Assembly (NCBI RefSeq): GCF_963576545.1
Contig: NC_083649.1
Coordinates: 5,668,906-5,732,905, forward strand
DNA length: 64,000 bases
Source of the DNA: Limanda limanda
Taxonomy: Eukaryota; Chordata; Actinopteri; Pleuronectiformes; Pleuronectidae
Direction: 5' to 3'
This document shows positions 25,901-37,688 of this stretch, piece after piece; positions within the stretch are counted from its first letter, which is position 1, and every line of letters begins with the position of its first letter. The translations under genes and the position numbers were made by a program. The notes below the pieces were generated by a model that did no database searches, was not told the DNA's origin, and worked only from the letters and a program-made list of their open reading frames with translations.

Positions 25901-28900
25901 TTATGCATGCCATGCCCATTGCTCTAAACGGCCTTGTCATTCACTTTGTTTCATCCCAGTTACTTGTCTTTGCCACATTGTTGTTTTTAGATTTATTATT
26001 TGGGTACAACTGTTGTAAATCCTTGCTATAAAAAAGCATGTTTCCTCATCGCCCTGCCTGCTGGCTTACCTTCAATTCTTAATAAATACAAAATGTTTGT
26101 ACTTGCCCTTAAATCTCATTCAATAAAGTTTGTATTCACTGGGTAAACTTGCAGAGAAGCACCCTGATTCGCTTTCAAGACAAGGACATCACAGCGAAAA
26201 CACACGGTTGCTAGGGGAAACTAGTCTTATATTCAGATGGTCAGGTGGGTTTTGCACCTTGACCCACGTTGCCCCCCTTCAACACTAAACTTCATTGTGG
26301 AGACTTGAATGAATGAGGCTGCTCGAGCTGCTCGGAGAGTTGGTAAAGCCGTGTGTGTTCCTTTGCATGACTGGCTGAATGGCCAAGGTCCTCTCTGGGC
26401 CACAGAGATGCTGCAGAGCTCTGCGAACACGTGTTTTCAACACCACAGCACACATTTCCAACTTCCTTTTGACAACCAAGGCTATTAGCAAACCTCCTTC
26501 TCTGACCCTTTCTGCAGGACTGCTTTTCATTCTCCACTTCAGAGCGAGGCCTGTGGGATGCGGATTTCACTCAGGCAACAAAGCCAGTGGACAGGAGTGA
26601 GGAAATACTTTTTCCTACTTTTTAAATGTTTATTATCTGTCATTCAGAGTAGTGGTTCACAGAATACTCGTACTACAAACATGCTGCATAGACACTACGT
26701 ATCCTAATCTATAATAACCAAAAACGTGACTGCAAAGAAGAGCGATTAACGCTCCACAAAGCAGACGCCACTACTCAAATATGGAATTGTCGGGCCACGC
26801 CCACAGACACCAACACATCCAACGCCGCCAAGCATCGCACAGACAGAGAGAAAGTGATAGATATCATAATTAGACGAGCCCGTGGCCCGAACAAGTGATT
26901 TATTTAGTGACAAGAAAAATGTCTCCACCATTGGACTTTGATGAGGCAATTAAAAGACAAAAAAAATGTTTAATTTGGCTTCAGCCTTGAAGCTAATTTA
27001 CAAACGTGATTGCAGCTAGTAGCCTTCACTTTCCCACTATACGTGCAAACTGCTTAAAATCACGTATTGTTGATCTGTATACTTGATGAAAAGTACTACT
27101 TATAACATCTATCACAGCATGTACATATATTACTATAACTGTCATTGTTAACTGTGATCTGGTGTTTCAAGGTGATGAGACTAGTACCATGATGTACTAA
27201 AGTAGACTAAACTCAACTTTACATAGTTTTCTCTTTAACCAATTAGATGTAAAAAAGAGCCCTAATAAAAACAGAAAGTCATAATTTTGGTATCACAACA
27301 ACACTAAGTCTTATTATCCCTGAACATTCACACATGTATTCAAATACACTTTCACGTAGTAGCACTGAACAATAGATAAAGTTCCACTTCACTTGTCCAT
27401 CTGCTCAAATAAGACGAGGTGACCTTGAATCCATCTCTGAGACAGTTTCACCGTCACTGTCACTTTCTGAATCTCTGGAGGTTCCAGTCGAGCTAAGTGC
27501 TGCTCAGACCTGCTTTGTCTTGGCTGATTTAGCTAATTCTGTAGCATTTCAGGGTTCTCACGGTTCATTACCTTTAGCATCTGCTGCCGTCTTTGACCTT
27601 CAGACAAAAAGGAGCGAAAAAACGCAGCCAGAGATAAACATCAGATTTTAAAATTGCAGATCGACTCTTGGGTCCACTTTAGATTAGAGATTATTTTACT
27701 TATAGAGTAGGAAGTATTAAAGTTAAAAAATACTATATAAAATACAATACCTCTGGATATACTGTGCAGAAAGGTTAACTATTAATTGACTCAATAACTC
27801 ACTGGTTGAAGGAGAAACAATACTTTATGTACAAATCAGAATATGGCAATAATTTCAAACTAAGCAACCCCCTTTGAATTTACATATAATTTCACAAATT
27901 GGGCATCTACAGTGAGAGAAATGGCAAATTTTCAACTCCTCTTGTTTGAACAGGAAACAGAAATCCTGATAAAAACCACAACATGTATCTGTGATTCATT
28001 AGAAAAGCAACAGGATGCAAAACGTTTTCTAGAAACATAAATTCCTGGAGAGCGTGTATCAATATCTGAAATCCCAGATTGACCTCGTCTCGGTGAAAGC
28101 GGGGGGGGATTTCGGTGTGTCTGGACCAGCACAGTCTGGTTTGCCAGGTCTGGCCTGTGTCCCGGTTAGTGGCTGCGGTCGTGTAAGAAGGGGATACAAG
28201 CGGATGAGGAGGTGGGGGTGGGCCGCTCCGGGAGGTTGCATGCTTGACTTAGTCCAGGTTCTCATCAGCCCCCGAGAGCGCTGGAGCGAGCTACAGCACA
28301 TATACAATCACTGACTGAACAACAGACTACACACACACACACACAAAGACACACAAACACACAGAGGCACAGTATCACAGCATGTCCAAGCAGCACGCTG
28401 GGTTTTTCCCCCCTTTGAAAGGACATATTTAGACGTATAGAGCCTGTTCACAGACGCAGCTTCAAAATTCGCTGTCCTCACCCACAGCTTTTCTGCCTCG
28501 GAGCAAACTAAACGTAGAGGAGCTGTGCTGGGCCTGCAGAGACTGTCAGCACATTTTACCACCGTGTCCACGGGGTATTTATGTGCGTGGCCACTTTTAT
28601 GAAGCCAAAACAGCCCAAAATCTATCTTTAAATAGACTGAGCTTGATAAAAAGTCTAATGAATGGCACTCGCAACTCAAATCTCCACTAGGACTCGAGTC
28701 TTATCACTTTAGAGACTTGTTCCAACACCTACAGCACAAATTTAAAGCTTTACAAACATGCAACCATGTTGTAAACTTAATGCATATAAAATGAACCATA
28801 GCTTATATAATGGATATTTCATTACATCCCTATTCCGTTTACATTTACTGTACAAACATGATTTAATGCACAAGACACAATGTTCAGAATGTGATGGAAA

Positions 28901-29460
28901 GCCAAAGCCGATGATTGATATTCAGGAGTAAAGAAGTATAATATCAATGTATTTTGAAAACAAACATCAACCTCTCATGAGAAAGAAACATCATTGAGGC
29001 TCGATATTTTACGGTTTACCCATAAACTTGATAACTAACCATGAATAAATAGGACCAACATACATGTTTACCTCCTATAAGAAACATGTTACATAAAATA
29101 AAGACATAGATACACATTGTCTAACTGTAGAACAAAAGTTTTGAACACTGGCAAACATAACTGCAGAGGGGAATGTGTCTGTGAAGGACTGATATCGGCC
29201 GACGCCATCGACCAGTCGGTAAATCAGTCAGGCTCCACTCAGAAAACCTCATAATGCTAAAGATAGCACGAACACAAAGTTAAAAGCCCTCTTTGTTTGC
29301 TTTGGGACACGGCAGCATCTCCTTAAATTGACTGCCGTCCTTTAATTGACCTTATGCAGCAAAGTAAAGTGGATGATTAGTTGGCATCGATCTGAGTCCT
29401 CTCAAGACACCGAGTGACATTTCCTCCCATATTTTATTTTAGGTTTTGCATTTCCTCTTT
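22986..29460. other. Non-coding, no gene seen
   Basis: Mostly AT-rich unique sequence. The interval 28,060-28,310 is locally GC-rich with open frames on both strands, but neither translation is recognisable and no splice pair was convincing. Confidence 0.5.
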
Positions 29461-29500
29461 CCCCCTCTCTCTCTCTCTCTCCCTCTCTCTCTCTCTCAAG
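29461..29500. repeat. (CT)n microsatellite
   Basis: Interrupted CT dinucleotide run, polypyrimidine on the plus strand. Confidence 0.85.
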
Positions 29501-29929
29501 GCCTCACAGCTGAATGAGCATGAAGCTGAGGCCTAATATCAACACACTAATGCAACCCTTCATCTTCCAGCTCCACCCATTTCTCCGTGGCAGCGGGACG
29601 GGCTGTTCAAATTATGGATTTCCTTGCAAATGGAAATGGAAGAAAAAAAATAAATATATATAAGCCGAGGAGAAAAGACAAGGAATGGGGGTGGGGGCCG
29701 GAGCTGACTTGAGAGAGTCGGGGGCCCCTGAAAGCTGAGGTCTTGGTTCTTTACAGATTAGAAGATCAGTCCTCCCAGCACTTCCCCTCAGGGCCGAGCA
29801 AAGGAAAGGCAGTGGAGGGAAAGCTTTCATTCTGGTGCAGCTCTGCCAGCTTCTCCGTCCCAGAGCTACGGAAGCTCAATCTCCTCTCTGAACCAGCTCC
29901 CAACAAAACAGGCTTTTCTGCTGTAATGC

Positions 29930-30050
29930 AGACTAAATCTCTAATTACAATTTTGGGCTTGAGTAGCAGAAGTCATAATTATGGTACCTCTTATTATGCA
30001 AATTAATTGACTGATTCCAAATAATTAATTACCTCTTGTCCCAAGTTTGA
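29930..30050. promoter_or_regulatory. Candidate enhancer: POU octamer plus clustered homeodomain sites
   Basis: Within about 120 bp there is a perfect octamer (ATGCAAAT, 29,997-30,004) joined directly to a homeodomain core (TTATGCAAATTAATTGACTG). Further TAATTA-type cores lie near 29,942 and 30,022-30,031, with CATAATTATG near 29,974. POU/octamer next to homeodomain sites is a common grammar of neural developmental enhancers. There is no coding potential here. The call rests on motif density in an AT-rich background and could be chance without cross-species conservation. Confidence 0.3.
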
Positions 30051-30813
30051 TTAACAAATGAGAGTTTTCGGCTTCTATTTTGATTTGTTGTTTGGCTTTT
30101 CTTTTCTGCTGGCGGGGGGAGAATGGGATAATAAGAAAACAAAAGGTGATGCAGCATTCTAGATGAATGTGGAATTAAATGAATGTTTACTCAGAGCTAC
30201 GACTACTGGGCGGATGAGCCGGGCAGCGTGTGCAGATATCAGGGAATTTAATTTGTCATGTATATAGACAGGATGTATATTAAAGGGTCTTTTCTGCAGA
30301 ATTTTTTTCTAGAACAAGAAAGATCCATGAAGGAATTTGGCAAGAGGGGCCTGGAGTGGAGAATGAAAGTAAATTGGTAAAAACACTTCAACCTATACTG
30401 TCAAAAACATACAACTTGATTAAATATTGGTAAAATATCAAGACTCACACGATTTAAAATCTCAACAACTATATGAGCAACGTTGTGTTAATGAAGAGAA
30501 AACTCAATCCAGCTTAGAGGAGCACATACCTCCACCAAGGTTGATTGGCCTCTTTATCAACATATTGTTAATAATAGAGATTACATATACATACCATGTA
30601 CACAGAGGTTTACTGCAAACTGATCACATCAAATGCAGAAATATTATCTGTTCTGTGACTGAAAAAATATACATTACAAAAATGTATTCAAGCCCTTAAT
30701 CACACCACACAACACATAACCTCCTCTTTGGAGGAAACAGCAGTTTGACGAAGGCCTCCTTTTCATAAATAAATATTCCCCTCACGGTCATGAGCCACAC
30801 GCACAAAGAAACG

Positions 30814-30849
30814 CCTCGACCTGAACCTGGACCTGAACCTCGACCTGAA
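30814..30849 (+). repeat. Three 12-bp tandem repeats
   Basis: CCTCGACCTGAA, CCTGGACCTGAA, CCTCGACCTGAA in direct succession; the third unit is followed by a decayed partial copy. Confidence 0.8.
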
Positions 30850-33800
30850 CCCGTCCACGACCCCGGCGAGCCACCCTGACCTCGCTGACGTTCCTGCAGC
30901 TGAATCAGATAAAAATCCCTTCAGTCAGGTAAAAAAATCCTCCCAGAACAGTAAAGGTTGTTCCAGCAGCAAATTAATGACCATATTTTAAGAACCATTA
31001 AACGCTGAAATCTGCCAGTGTCCTAAAACTGCAGTGATTTTTACAGGAGAGCGTCTGGATAGAGCGTCTATACTCCCTCGCATATCGTAGGCCGCCTATT
31101 AAAGAGCCAGAGTCTGAAGTGTTTGCCCTTCGCTCTACAGCACAGCTGGGATGTGACTACAGTATCTATTAGAATAGAGTTGTATCCCCCTCACCCTCCT
31201 TGACATTTCCAAAGCAAGCCCACCTCCAAGAACGCATGAAACGAGCGGTCCTAATCCCTGCCTCCGCTCCGACTCACTGCCTCGGGTTCATCTCCAGCAC
31301 CGTTCAAAACAAAGGGGCCTGGCAAATGAAATGCATGGGCGGAGGGGCGACGCACAATGCGGCCCACCTGAATAGACTCAAATGAACTAGTCTTGACAAA
31401 GCCACGAAAAAAAAACAGTTCTGTCTGGAACTCTCAGGCCTGATTTGCCATTCGACTGAATGAGAAGCCCCTCAGAAGCTGGAAGAGCCCCACCCTTGAC
31501 TCGTACCCGAGATTCTCGCACGCTTTCCATTCTCCTGCAGTCATTATCGCTGGATCCCAACCACGCCGAGAATTAACAGTTTAATTGGTTCCGTTAAACA
31601 GACAGAGACGGGCCACATAGGAACTATTGAGCTGAATTCAATGAAGTGCCGTCTTCAGTGTTTGAACCAGTCGACAAGGTCAGCGTTCCAAGTCTCAGTA
31701 ATAATGTGGGTTGCAGAGAGAATAGGTGAGTGTCAGACCAGAACAATCCAATCCCCATCACACATCAGCACCCTGCCTTTGGGTTTGTTTTGCAATAAGC
31801 CTCCCGTTGTCATTGGCCGGGCTAATTACGGGGCCAGCGACTATACTAAAGGATAAATTTCCACATAACAGAACCCTAATTTTGTCTGTCAGGCATTTAA
31901 ATTCTTCCTTCCTATGGAAGATAACAGAAGAATACAAATAGCAATTAAATGCTGCTCAACCTGGGTGAGATTACACTCCTGAGAAAGACAGCCAATAAGA
32001 GGGAGTTTATTGCCTCCGAGAAGTGAGGGGAAAGACAATGTGGTCGAAAACAAGAGCGTTGCACCATCATATAAAAGAAAGGGCCTAAATATTTCCTCTT
32101 TCCAGGCAACGAGGAGAAGAGACTTGCATCATTTTCTCCTTCAACATACACTCAGGCAGCTTGAAGCCTGTGTTTACATCGAAGGTGGTGAAAGCTGCAG
32201 CAGTTTGGTGCATTTTCCTCCATGATGGTGTGTCTGTGTAGTGGAGTAGAACTAGGACAGTCATCCCCTGCACAACTATCACATAGGTCATCTGTGTGAG
32301 AAGCTCATTACCACCCGCGGCTACGTTTGATTGCGAGGCGACCACCAGCAGCCGTGGTAATTATGATGGGAGCAAAGGAGGAAGTCGGACGGAGATGAAA
32401 CACAGCGATTTCTTCAAGAGTCCCACAGAGAAAGTTCAGACGTCAACGCTGATAATGGGAAAATCTGCAAAAACCTAACGTCACATTCAGAGGATCGGCT
32501 TTTAATCCTGATTGCAAACAATATTAAAATAAGTGTAGAATGAAGAATGAAGCCCAATGGCCAACGTATAAGACTTAGAGTTGTTTTTGCCTCTGAACCC
32601 TCGATTTTCTCACAACGTTTTTTTGAATACATTCTAAAACGACAGCTCTTGCACTATGACTTTGAACTACACAAAAACATAAAGCATTAAAAGCATAACA
32701 AAGCCAAACCGTGCAGCCGATTGTGTCAAACTCTCAAAGTCTGCCTCAAACACTCCTGTGGGTGTTGATGGAAGTTCGGTGGCTCGGTGACAATCTGCTA
32801 GTCACACTCAGGCCTGCGCTGTGGAACATTCCCACTATAGAAACGTACAGTTGCAGCGGATGGCATCACCTATAGTAAACAACATCCACACGAGGCATGG
32901 AAACCACATTTCTCATGGACAATATTTATTTTAGACTTGTTGGCTTTTGTTTCCTTGGAGATTTGGGGGTGGGGGGGATGGGGAGAGGTGTGTGTTCTCT
33001 CTTCTTCACATTGCACATCACCACCCTCCCTCATGCTTTCTCGTCTCCGTTTACAGAGACAAACGTTGTTGCTTCTGACAAAGCCGGCCCTTCCTTAACT
33101 AATATATTTGACTATTTGTAAAGAGCTGCATGACATTTGCTTCCAGGAAGCTGTGGCCCCCTTTTTTTTCCCTTGTTGCGGCTGAAGAAACTGGTAAATG
33201 TGATTAAATTAAAGCAAAGAAAAACGATGGCAATTCTGTGGGAGGTTGAGCCGAGTTGTGTCGCATTCAGAAATTATGCACAATTCCACAACAATAAATC
33301 CAGCAGTAGAATGATGTCAAATTCGTCATTCTGCTTCTCTGTAGTTTTTTTTCTTTGTACTGAAAACACAGTGTTGTACTTCCCTCAATAATTAATTCCA
33401 TTTGGTTAAACAGCGGCATTTATTCAATATTCATAAAAGTCAACACATCTTCCACTTGTTTTTCAAAACATATTTTTCAGATTCTGATGTTCTACAGACG
33501 AGCGACAAACATAACTGCCTCACCCTTAAGGCCATTCCTAAGTCTTACACTTTATGTACCCTGTTAGAAATCAAACTTCAACATGAGAGCAGAACTATGA
33601 ACTGATATTTGATTTTTAAAAAGTGGAAATGGGTGCTCATCTTCCAGGACGTTGCTCCTCTTCTGCCTTTCCCGTCATCTCTGCTTCCCCCGCTGCCCTT
33701 CCAGTAATTTCACTCAGGCCTTCCCCCTAATGACTCGTCTGATGAGCACATAAATGCCACTATGGTTTCTGTGATTCAGGAATCACGTTGTGAGGTGGGT

Positions 33801-34360
33801 CTCCTCTTATCATCCGTCTTCTACCCTCAGTGGTTTGGTGCATCTCCGGCTCCTGTTAGATCTGGATCAATGCACGGTCAATCCCTTCCCTGAGAGGACG
33901 AATCGATTCGGTTCCTCGGGCTGACCAGCCTCTAATCTCTTGAAACAGTGTGCTGCTCTCCGCCTGCTCTGTGGAGACACTGTATCCTGGCTCACAGCAC
34001 AAAAATACAACTATGTCGGAGAGAAATCTATTCTTCTGTAGCGTGTTCGATATCAAATACACAGCCTCCCACAGTCGGGGGTTTCAGGAGTAGGGGGTCC
34101 TTGGAGTTACCATCAAAGAGTTTCATACCCACGGAGATTGGTCCATCACATACACTGGGTTTAAAAGGTGGACGGCGCGGCTACACTTCCTCCTGTTGCA
34201 CAAGAATGAAACTGAAATATCTCGGATACCAGTGCAACAATAGAGCAGAAGAGTGATTAACCCGCTGGTAAACAGACAGACTCACCCTGTTAAACTCAAC
34301 ACTTTCACATACATCAGTGTGATGAGCCCCAACTAAAGACAAATTGATGTGTACTTTCGC
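30850..34360. other. Non-coding; possible conserved blocks, one G-rich run
   Basis: No gene was recognised. The stretch 31,540-31,860 is balanced in composition with several TTAATTGG/CTAATTAC-type cores and looks non-repetitive. A G-rich run at 32,963-32,990 (GGGGGTGGGGGGGATGGGGA) could form a quadruplex on the plus strand. Confidence 0.4.
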
Positions 34361-34452
34361 TTTTTGGTTCGGCCCATGTCCCATCTACTAACATGGTGGG
34401 GGCGGAGCGTATAACCAGGGGACGATCAAGATGATTTGGCTTCAGTCCCGGT
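34361..34452 (+). mobile_element. Fragment of dispersed repeat family A (3' end)
   Basis: Shares GGCCCATGTCCCATC with 37,280-37,295 and AGGGGACGATCAAGATGATT with the other family A copies. It is diverged: the usual GGGGGCGATC is GGGGACGATC here. Confidence 0.6.
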
Positions 34453-36712
34453 TCTATAATCCTCCTCTAGATGCAGATTTAAACAGTATATTTACGTTTT
34501 TTCAGGCCAAAGAGCAAATAGAGTGATGCGTTTAATTATTTATAGTATTGGGCTTGTTGCTGCCTCCGTCTTTACCGCCGGATTTTCATCCTTTAAAACA
34601 TTCTCACCTATTTCCAGATCTCAAATACTTTCTTCTATTGAATTACCCAATTTCCTTAATGTCTCTTAATGGACTCATAAGTCGTGAGGCTCGAAAGCAG
34701 ATGTTTGACGAGCGAGATCCTCAGCAGCAGCGGCATCAGCAGCAGCATCATCCTAATGAATGTGTACATAGTGTTCTGTTTAGGTCGAGAGGGAAAAGGT
34801 GTAAATTAGCCGGTGCTAAGTGTCACGGTTCAAGCTGTAATTCTGTCAGATGAGATAAGTTTACCGCAGTGTGAGCGAAGCCACAGTGTCTTGGAAGTGA
34901 TGAATATTTGATGATGGCTAAGTGCAGGGACGGAACCAGAAGGTTCAGCTGGCTGCTTGGGGAAGTGAGAGGAATCGCATGTGACTGGGAGAGAAGGTCA
35001 GCTTTGTTTGGCGCCAGCATAGGTCACCACCCGGGTCTCCGCCCACTGTTTAGTGGGGCATTCATAATTTTAATACATGTCTGCAATGTTTTATTTAAAA
35101 TCTGCAGGGTTTATTTTAGTCTCTTAATTTGCTCTCTAAGCTCGAGCGAGGTTCTAGGAAGGGAAACGTTGTGTTGAAGCTGAATAGCTCAACACACCGA
35201 CATTAATTCAATGGGGATTGGATTTAAGTCCCCAGTTATAGGAAAGGTTTAAAAAACACTAATTGTATATAAATAAATCTCCACAAAATTAAATATAAAA
35301 TATTCAAGAAAACATATGGTCTGTTTTTGTCAACACAGCAAAACCAGACCACTTCTAAACTACGCAATTAAAAAATTATGAACTCATCTGACTAGTTATA
35401 ATAATATGATATTTTCTATTAACAATTAAAGTGACATTATCATCTGAAATGTGCTGAAATTGTTTAACAGGACTAACAAACACTGAAATCCTAATTAAAG
35501 TTAATTATTATTAGAACATTGTAGATTTCAGACTATTATTATCATTCTCTCACTCAACACATGAACGACGACACAATCCATCTTCTGTGTCAACAACATC
35601 TCGACACAAAACTTATATCAATACAAACGAGTCCTAAAACTGAAAAGGAGTCGATTACAATAAAACCAAGAGACAGCCCGACAGAGAAAGCAGGAAAAAA
35701 AAGTCCCGCGCTCAGTCACCATCTTTTCTTATCTTCACGTCTTCAATAATGCAAAACAAACCCATGTACCCCCCCGCCTGCTCCTCCTGCAGCTGAAACA
35801 CGGCTTCACTAACTCTGGTTGATGCTGGATGCGATTTTACCTCGAGCTTTTAAAAAATGGTTTTAATCACTCTGATAATAACCATCTTTCATTTTACTGC
35901 ACTTTTCCCTACAACCAGCAGTAACTGTCTCATCCCTGCTTTTGTGTGATTTGAATCTAGTTCTGTTTTATTAGATTTTGGTCGTCCCTTAAATTTCCAG
36001 GGAAGAGAAGCTTTCTATCACCGGCTGCATGAATACAATGATATTTGAGACAATGGTGGTTCCTCAGCTCGATCCAAAACCAGTGGGATGAACTGGAAGG
36101 CTGACAGCAAGCTGGTCCTTATCTCGTGGCTGAATGGGAGCGAATCTTGCAGCCATCTTCCATCTTCCATACTTCTGTGTCTCTGTAGAAGTATGGAAGC
36201 TGTTATGGGATAATATTCATTCCCAGTAGGGCTGAAATTACCCATTCAGCGATCATCTCTGGAAGTTTGGTTGGTAAATATGAACCAAAACATACTTTTG
36301 TTCCCCCGCTGCATTTGATGAACAATTTCACATATTAACTGATACGGTGCATTATTGCAATGACGCACTACAGACCTCAAAATAGTCGATCAGCTCACGA
36401 CAGTAGGGAGCCTGTTTGTAATAGATTATTTTTCAACCAGGGGAGTAGAGAAGCCGGCCTAATCCGAGTCGTGCAACAAAGCGGGATGTGTTATCCAAAG
36501 CTGTTCAAAGCATCTAAATATGGAAGCAGCGGGACCTCGTACTGGATGTTCGGCCGTTCCTCCGCAACGGATTTTCTGCATGGGCTTGATGCATTAATAT
36601 AAGCAGTCGAGATGAGGTCGAGAGGTTTGGCAGATGTTTGTGTTTAGGTCAGATGACACAGGGGGCGGATCTTCTCTGTACTCATGACAGAGCATCACCC
36701 AGTTGTTCTGTG
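34453..36712. other. Non-coding, no gene seen
   Basis: A CAG/CAT triplet-rich stretch at 34,722-34,752, then a strongly AT-rich zone at 35,180-35,560. There is no supported gene. Confidence 0.5.
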
Positions 36713-37370
36713 TGGCATTTCAAAATAAAAACACAGAGGGTTAGGGTAGAAACTGGCTGGGGTTTTACACTTTAAGTTACTATTTTATTCTGAAAAAGTG
36801 AGTAAGCACACAATGTTTAATATATCAGAGCTAGTTTGTTATATCGTATGCTAAAAAATTTAGATTTTGGGGGGGGGGTAGACCCAATGTATGCACTCGA
36901 CCAATCGTGAGTCAGTCTCAGCTGTCAATCATTACATTTCAACTCATTTTAACAGCATAAAAATAACCAATAAATTTTGCCTGGCATTTCAAAATAAAAA
37001 CACAGAGGGTTAGGATAGAAACTGGCTGGGGATATACACTTTAAGTTACTATTTTATTCTGAAAAAGTGAGTTAGCAGACACTCTTTAATATATCTGAGC
37101 TAGTTTGTTATATCGTACGCTAAAAATTTAGATTTTACAGGGGGGGGGGGTAGACCCAATGTATGCACTCGACCAATCGTGAGTCAGACTCAGCTGTCAA
37201 TCATTACATTTCAACCCTTTTTAACAGCATAAAAATAACCAATAAATGACAGAAGCCATGTTTTTTAGTTTGGTCCATGTCCCATCCATGAATGTTTATG
37301 ATCAATACAGCAGCGAGCCAACAGGGGGCGATCAAGATGCGGCAGATATGTCGTCCATCTTTATAAACAA
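36713..37370 (+). mobile_element. Dispersed repeat family A, fullest copy, 5' part tandemly duplicated
   Basis: A 5' module of about 269 bp begins GGCATTTCAAAATAAAAACA at 36,714 and again at 36,983. Each module ends with a G-run, GACCCAATGTATGCACTCGA and CAGCTGTCAATCATTACATT. Only the second module continues into the 3' module (GGTCCATGTCCCATCC, AACAGGGGGCGATCAAGATG, GTCGTCCATCTTTAT), which is the part shared with 7,846, 34,361 and the minus-strand copy at 62,771. The two 5' modules differ at only a few positions besides G-run length, so the duplication postdates most decay of the element. No coding frame is evident. Confidence 0.75.
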
Positions 37371-37664
37371 TCTTCTCTTGTCACTAGTCATTTCTTTCCT
37401 GTGGCTCTTCCAGGTTCTTTAGCTACTCCCACTACCTTCCTGTCGCCGGTGGCTGCAGGTTATGCAGACACATGCACACAGCAGCATTCACAACAGCGGG
37501 GGGAACAGCTCAGCTAACCGAGGCTCTATTTATTCCATCGCAGGAACACGGTGACGTTGCACCGACGGCAGGAACAGTTGGGAGAAATTTCCAGGCTGCC
37601 TCTCCACAGGCCGGACTGATTATTCTCAGAGACTGGGTGCTCCATAATCCCCTTGTTTCTGACA
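37371..37664. other. Non-coding, no gene seen
   Basis: Unique-looking sequence between repeat family A and the GGGA run. No feature is supported. Confidence 0.5.
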
Positions 37665-37688
37665 GAGGGAGGGAGGGAGGGAGGGAGG
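37665..37688. repeat. (GGGA)n microsatellite
   Basis: About six GGGA tetramers. Confidence 0.85.

Noticed and set aside
28059..28314. Open frames on both strands in a locally GC-rich interval
   Set aside because: Neither translation is recognisable and no convincing splice acceptor and donor pair was found; an unknown exon cannot be excluded.
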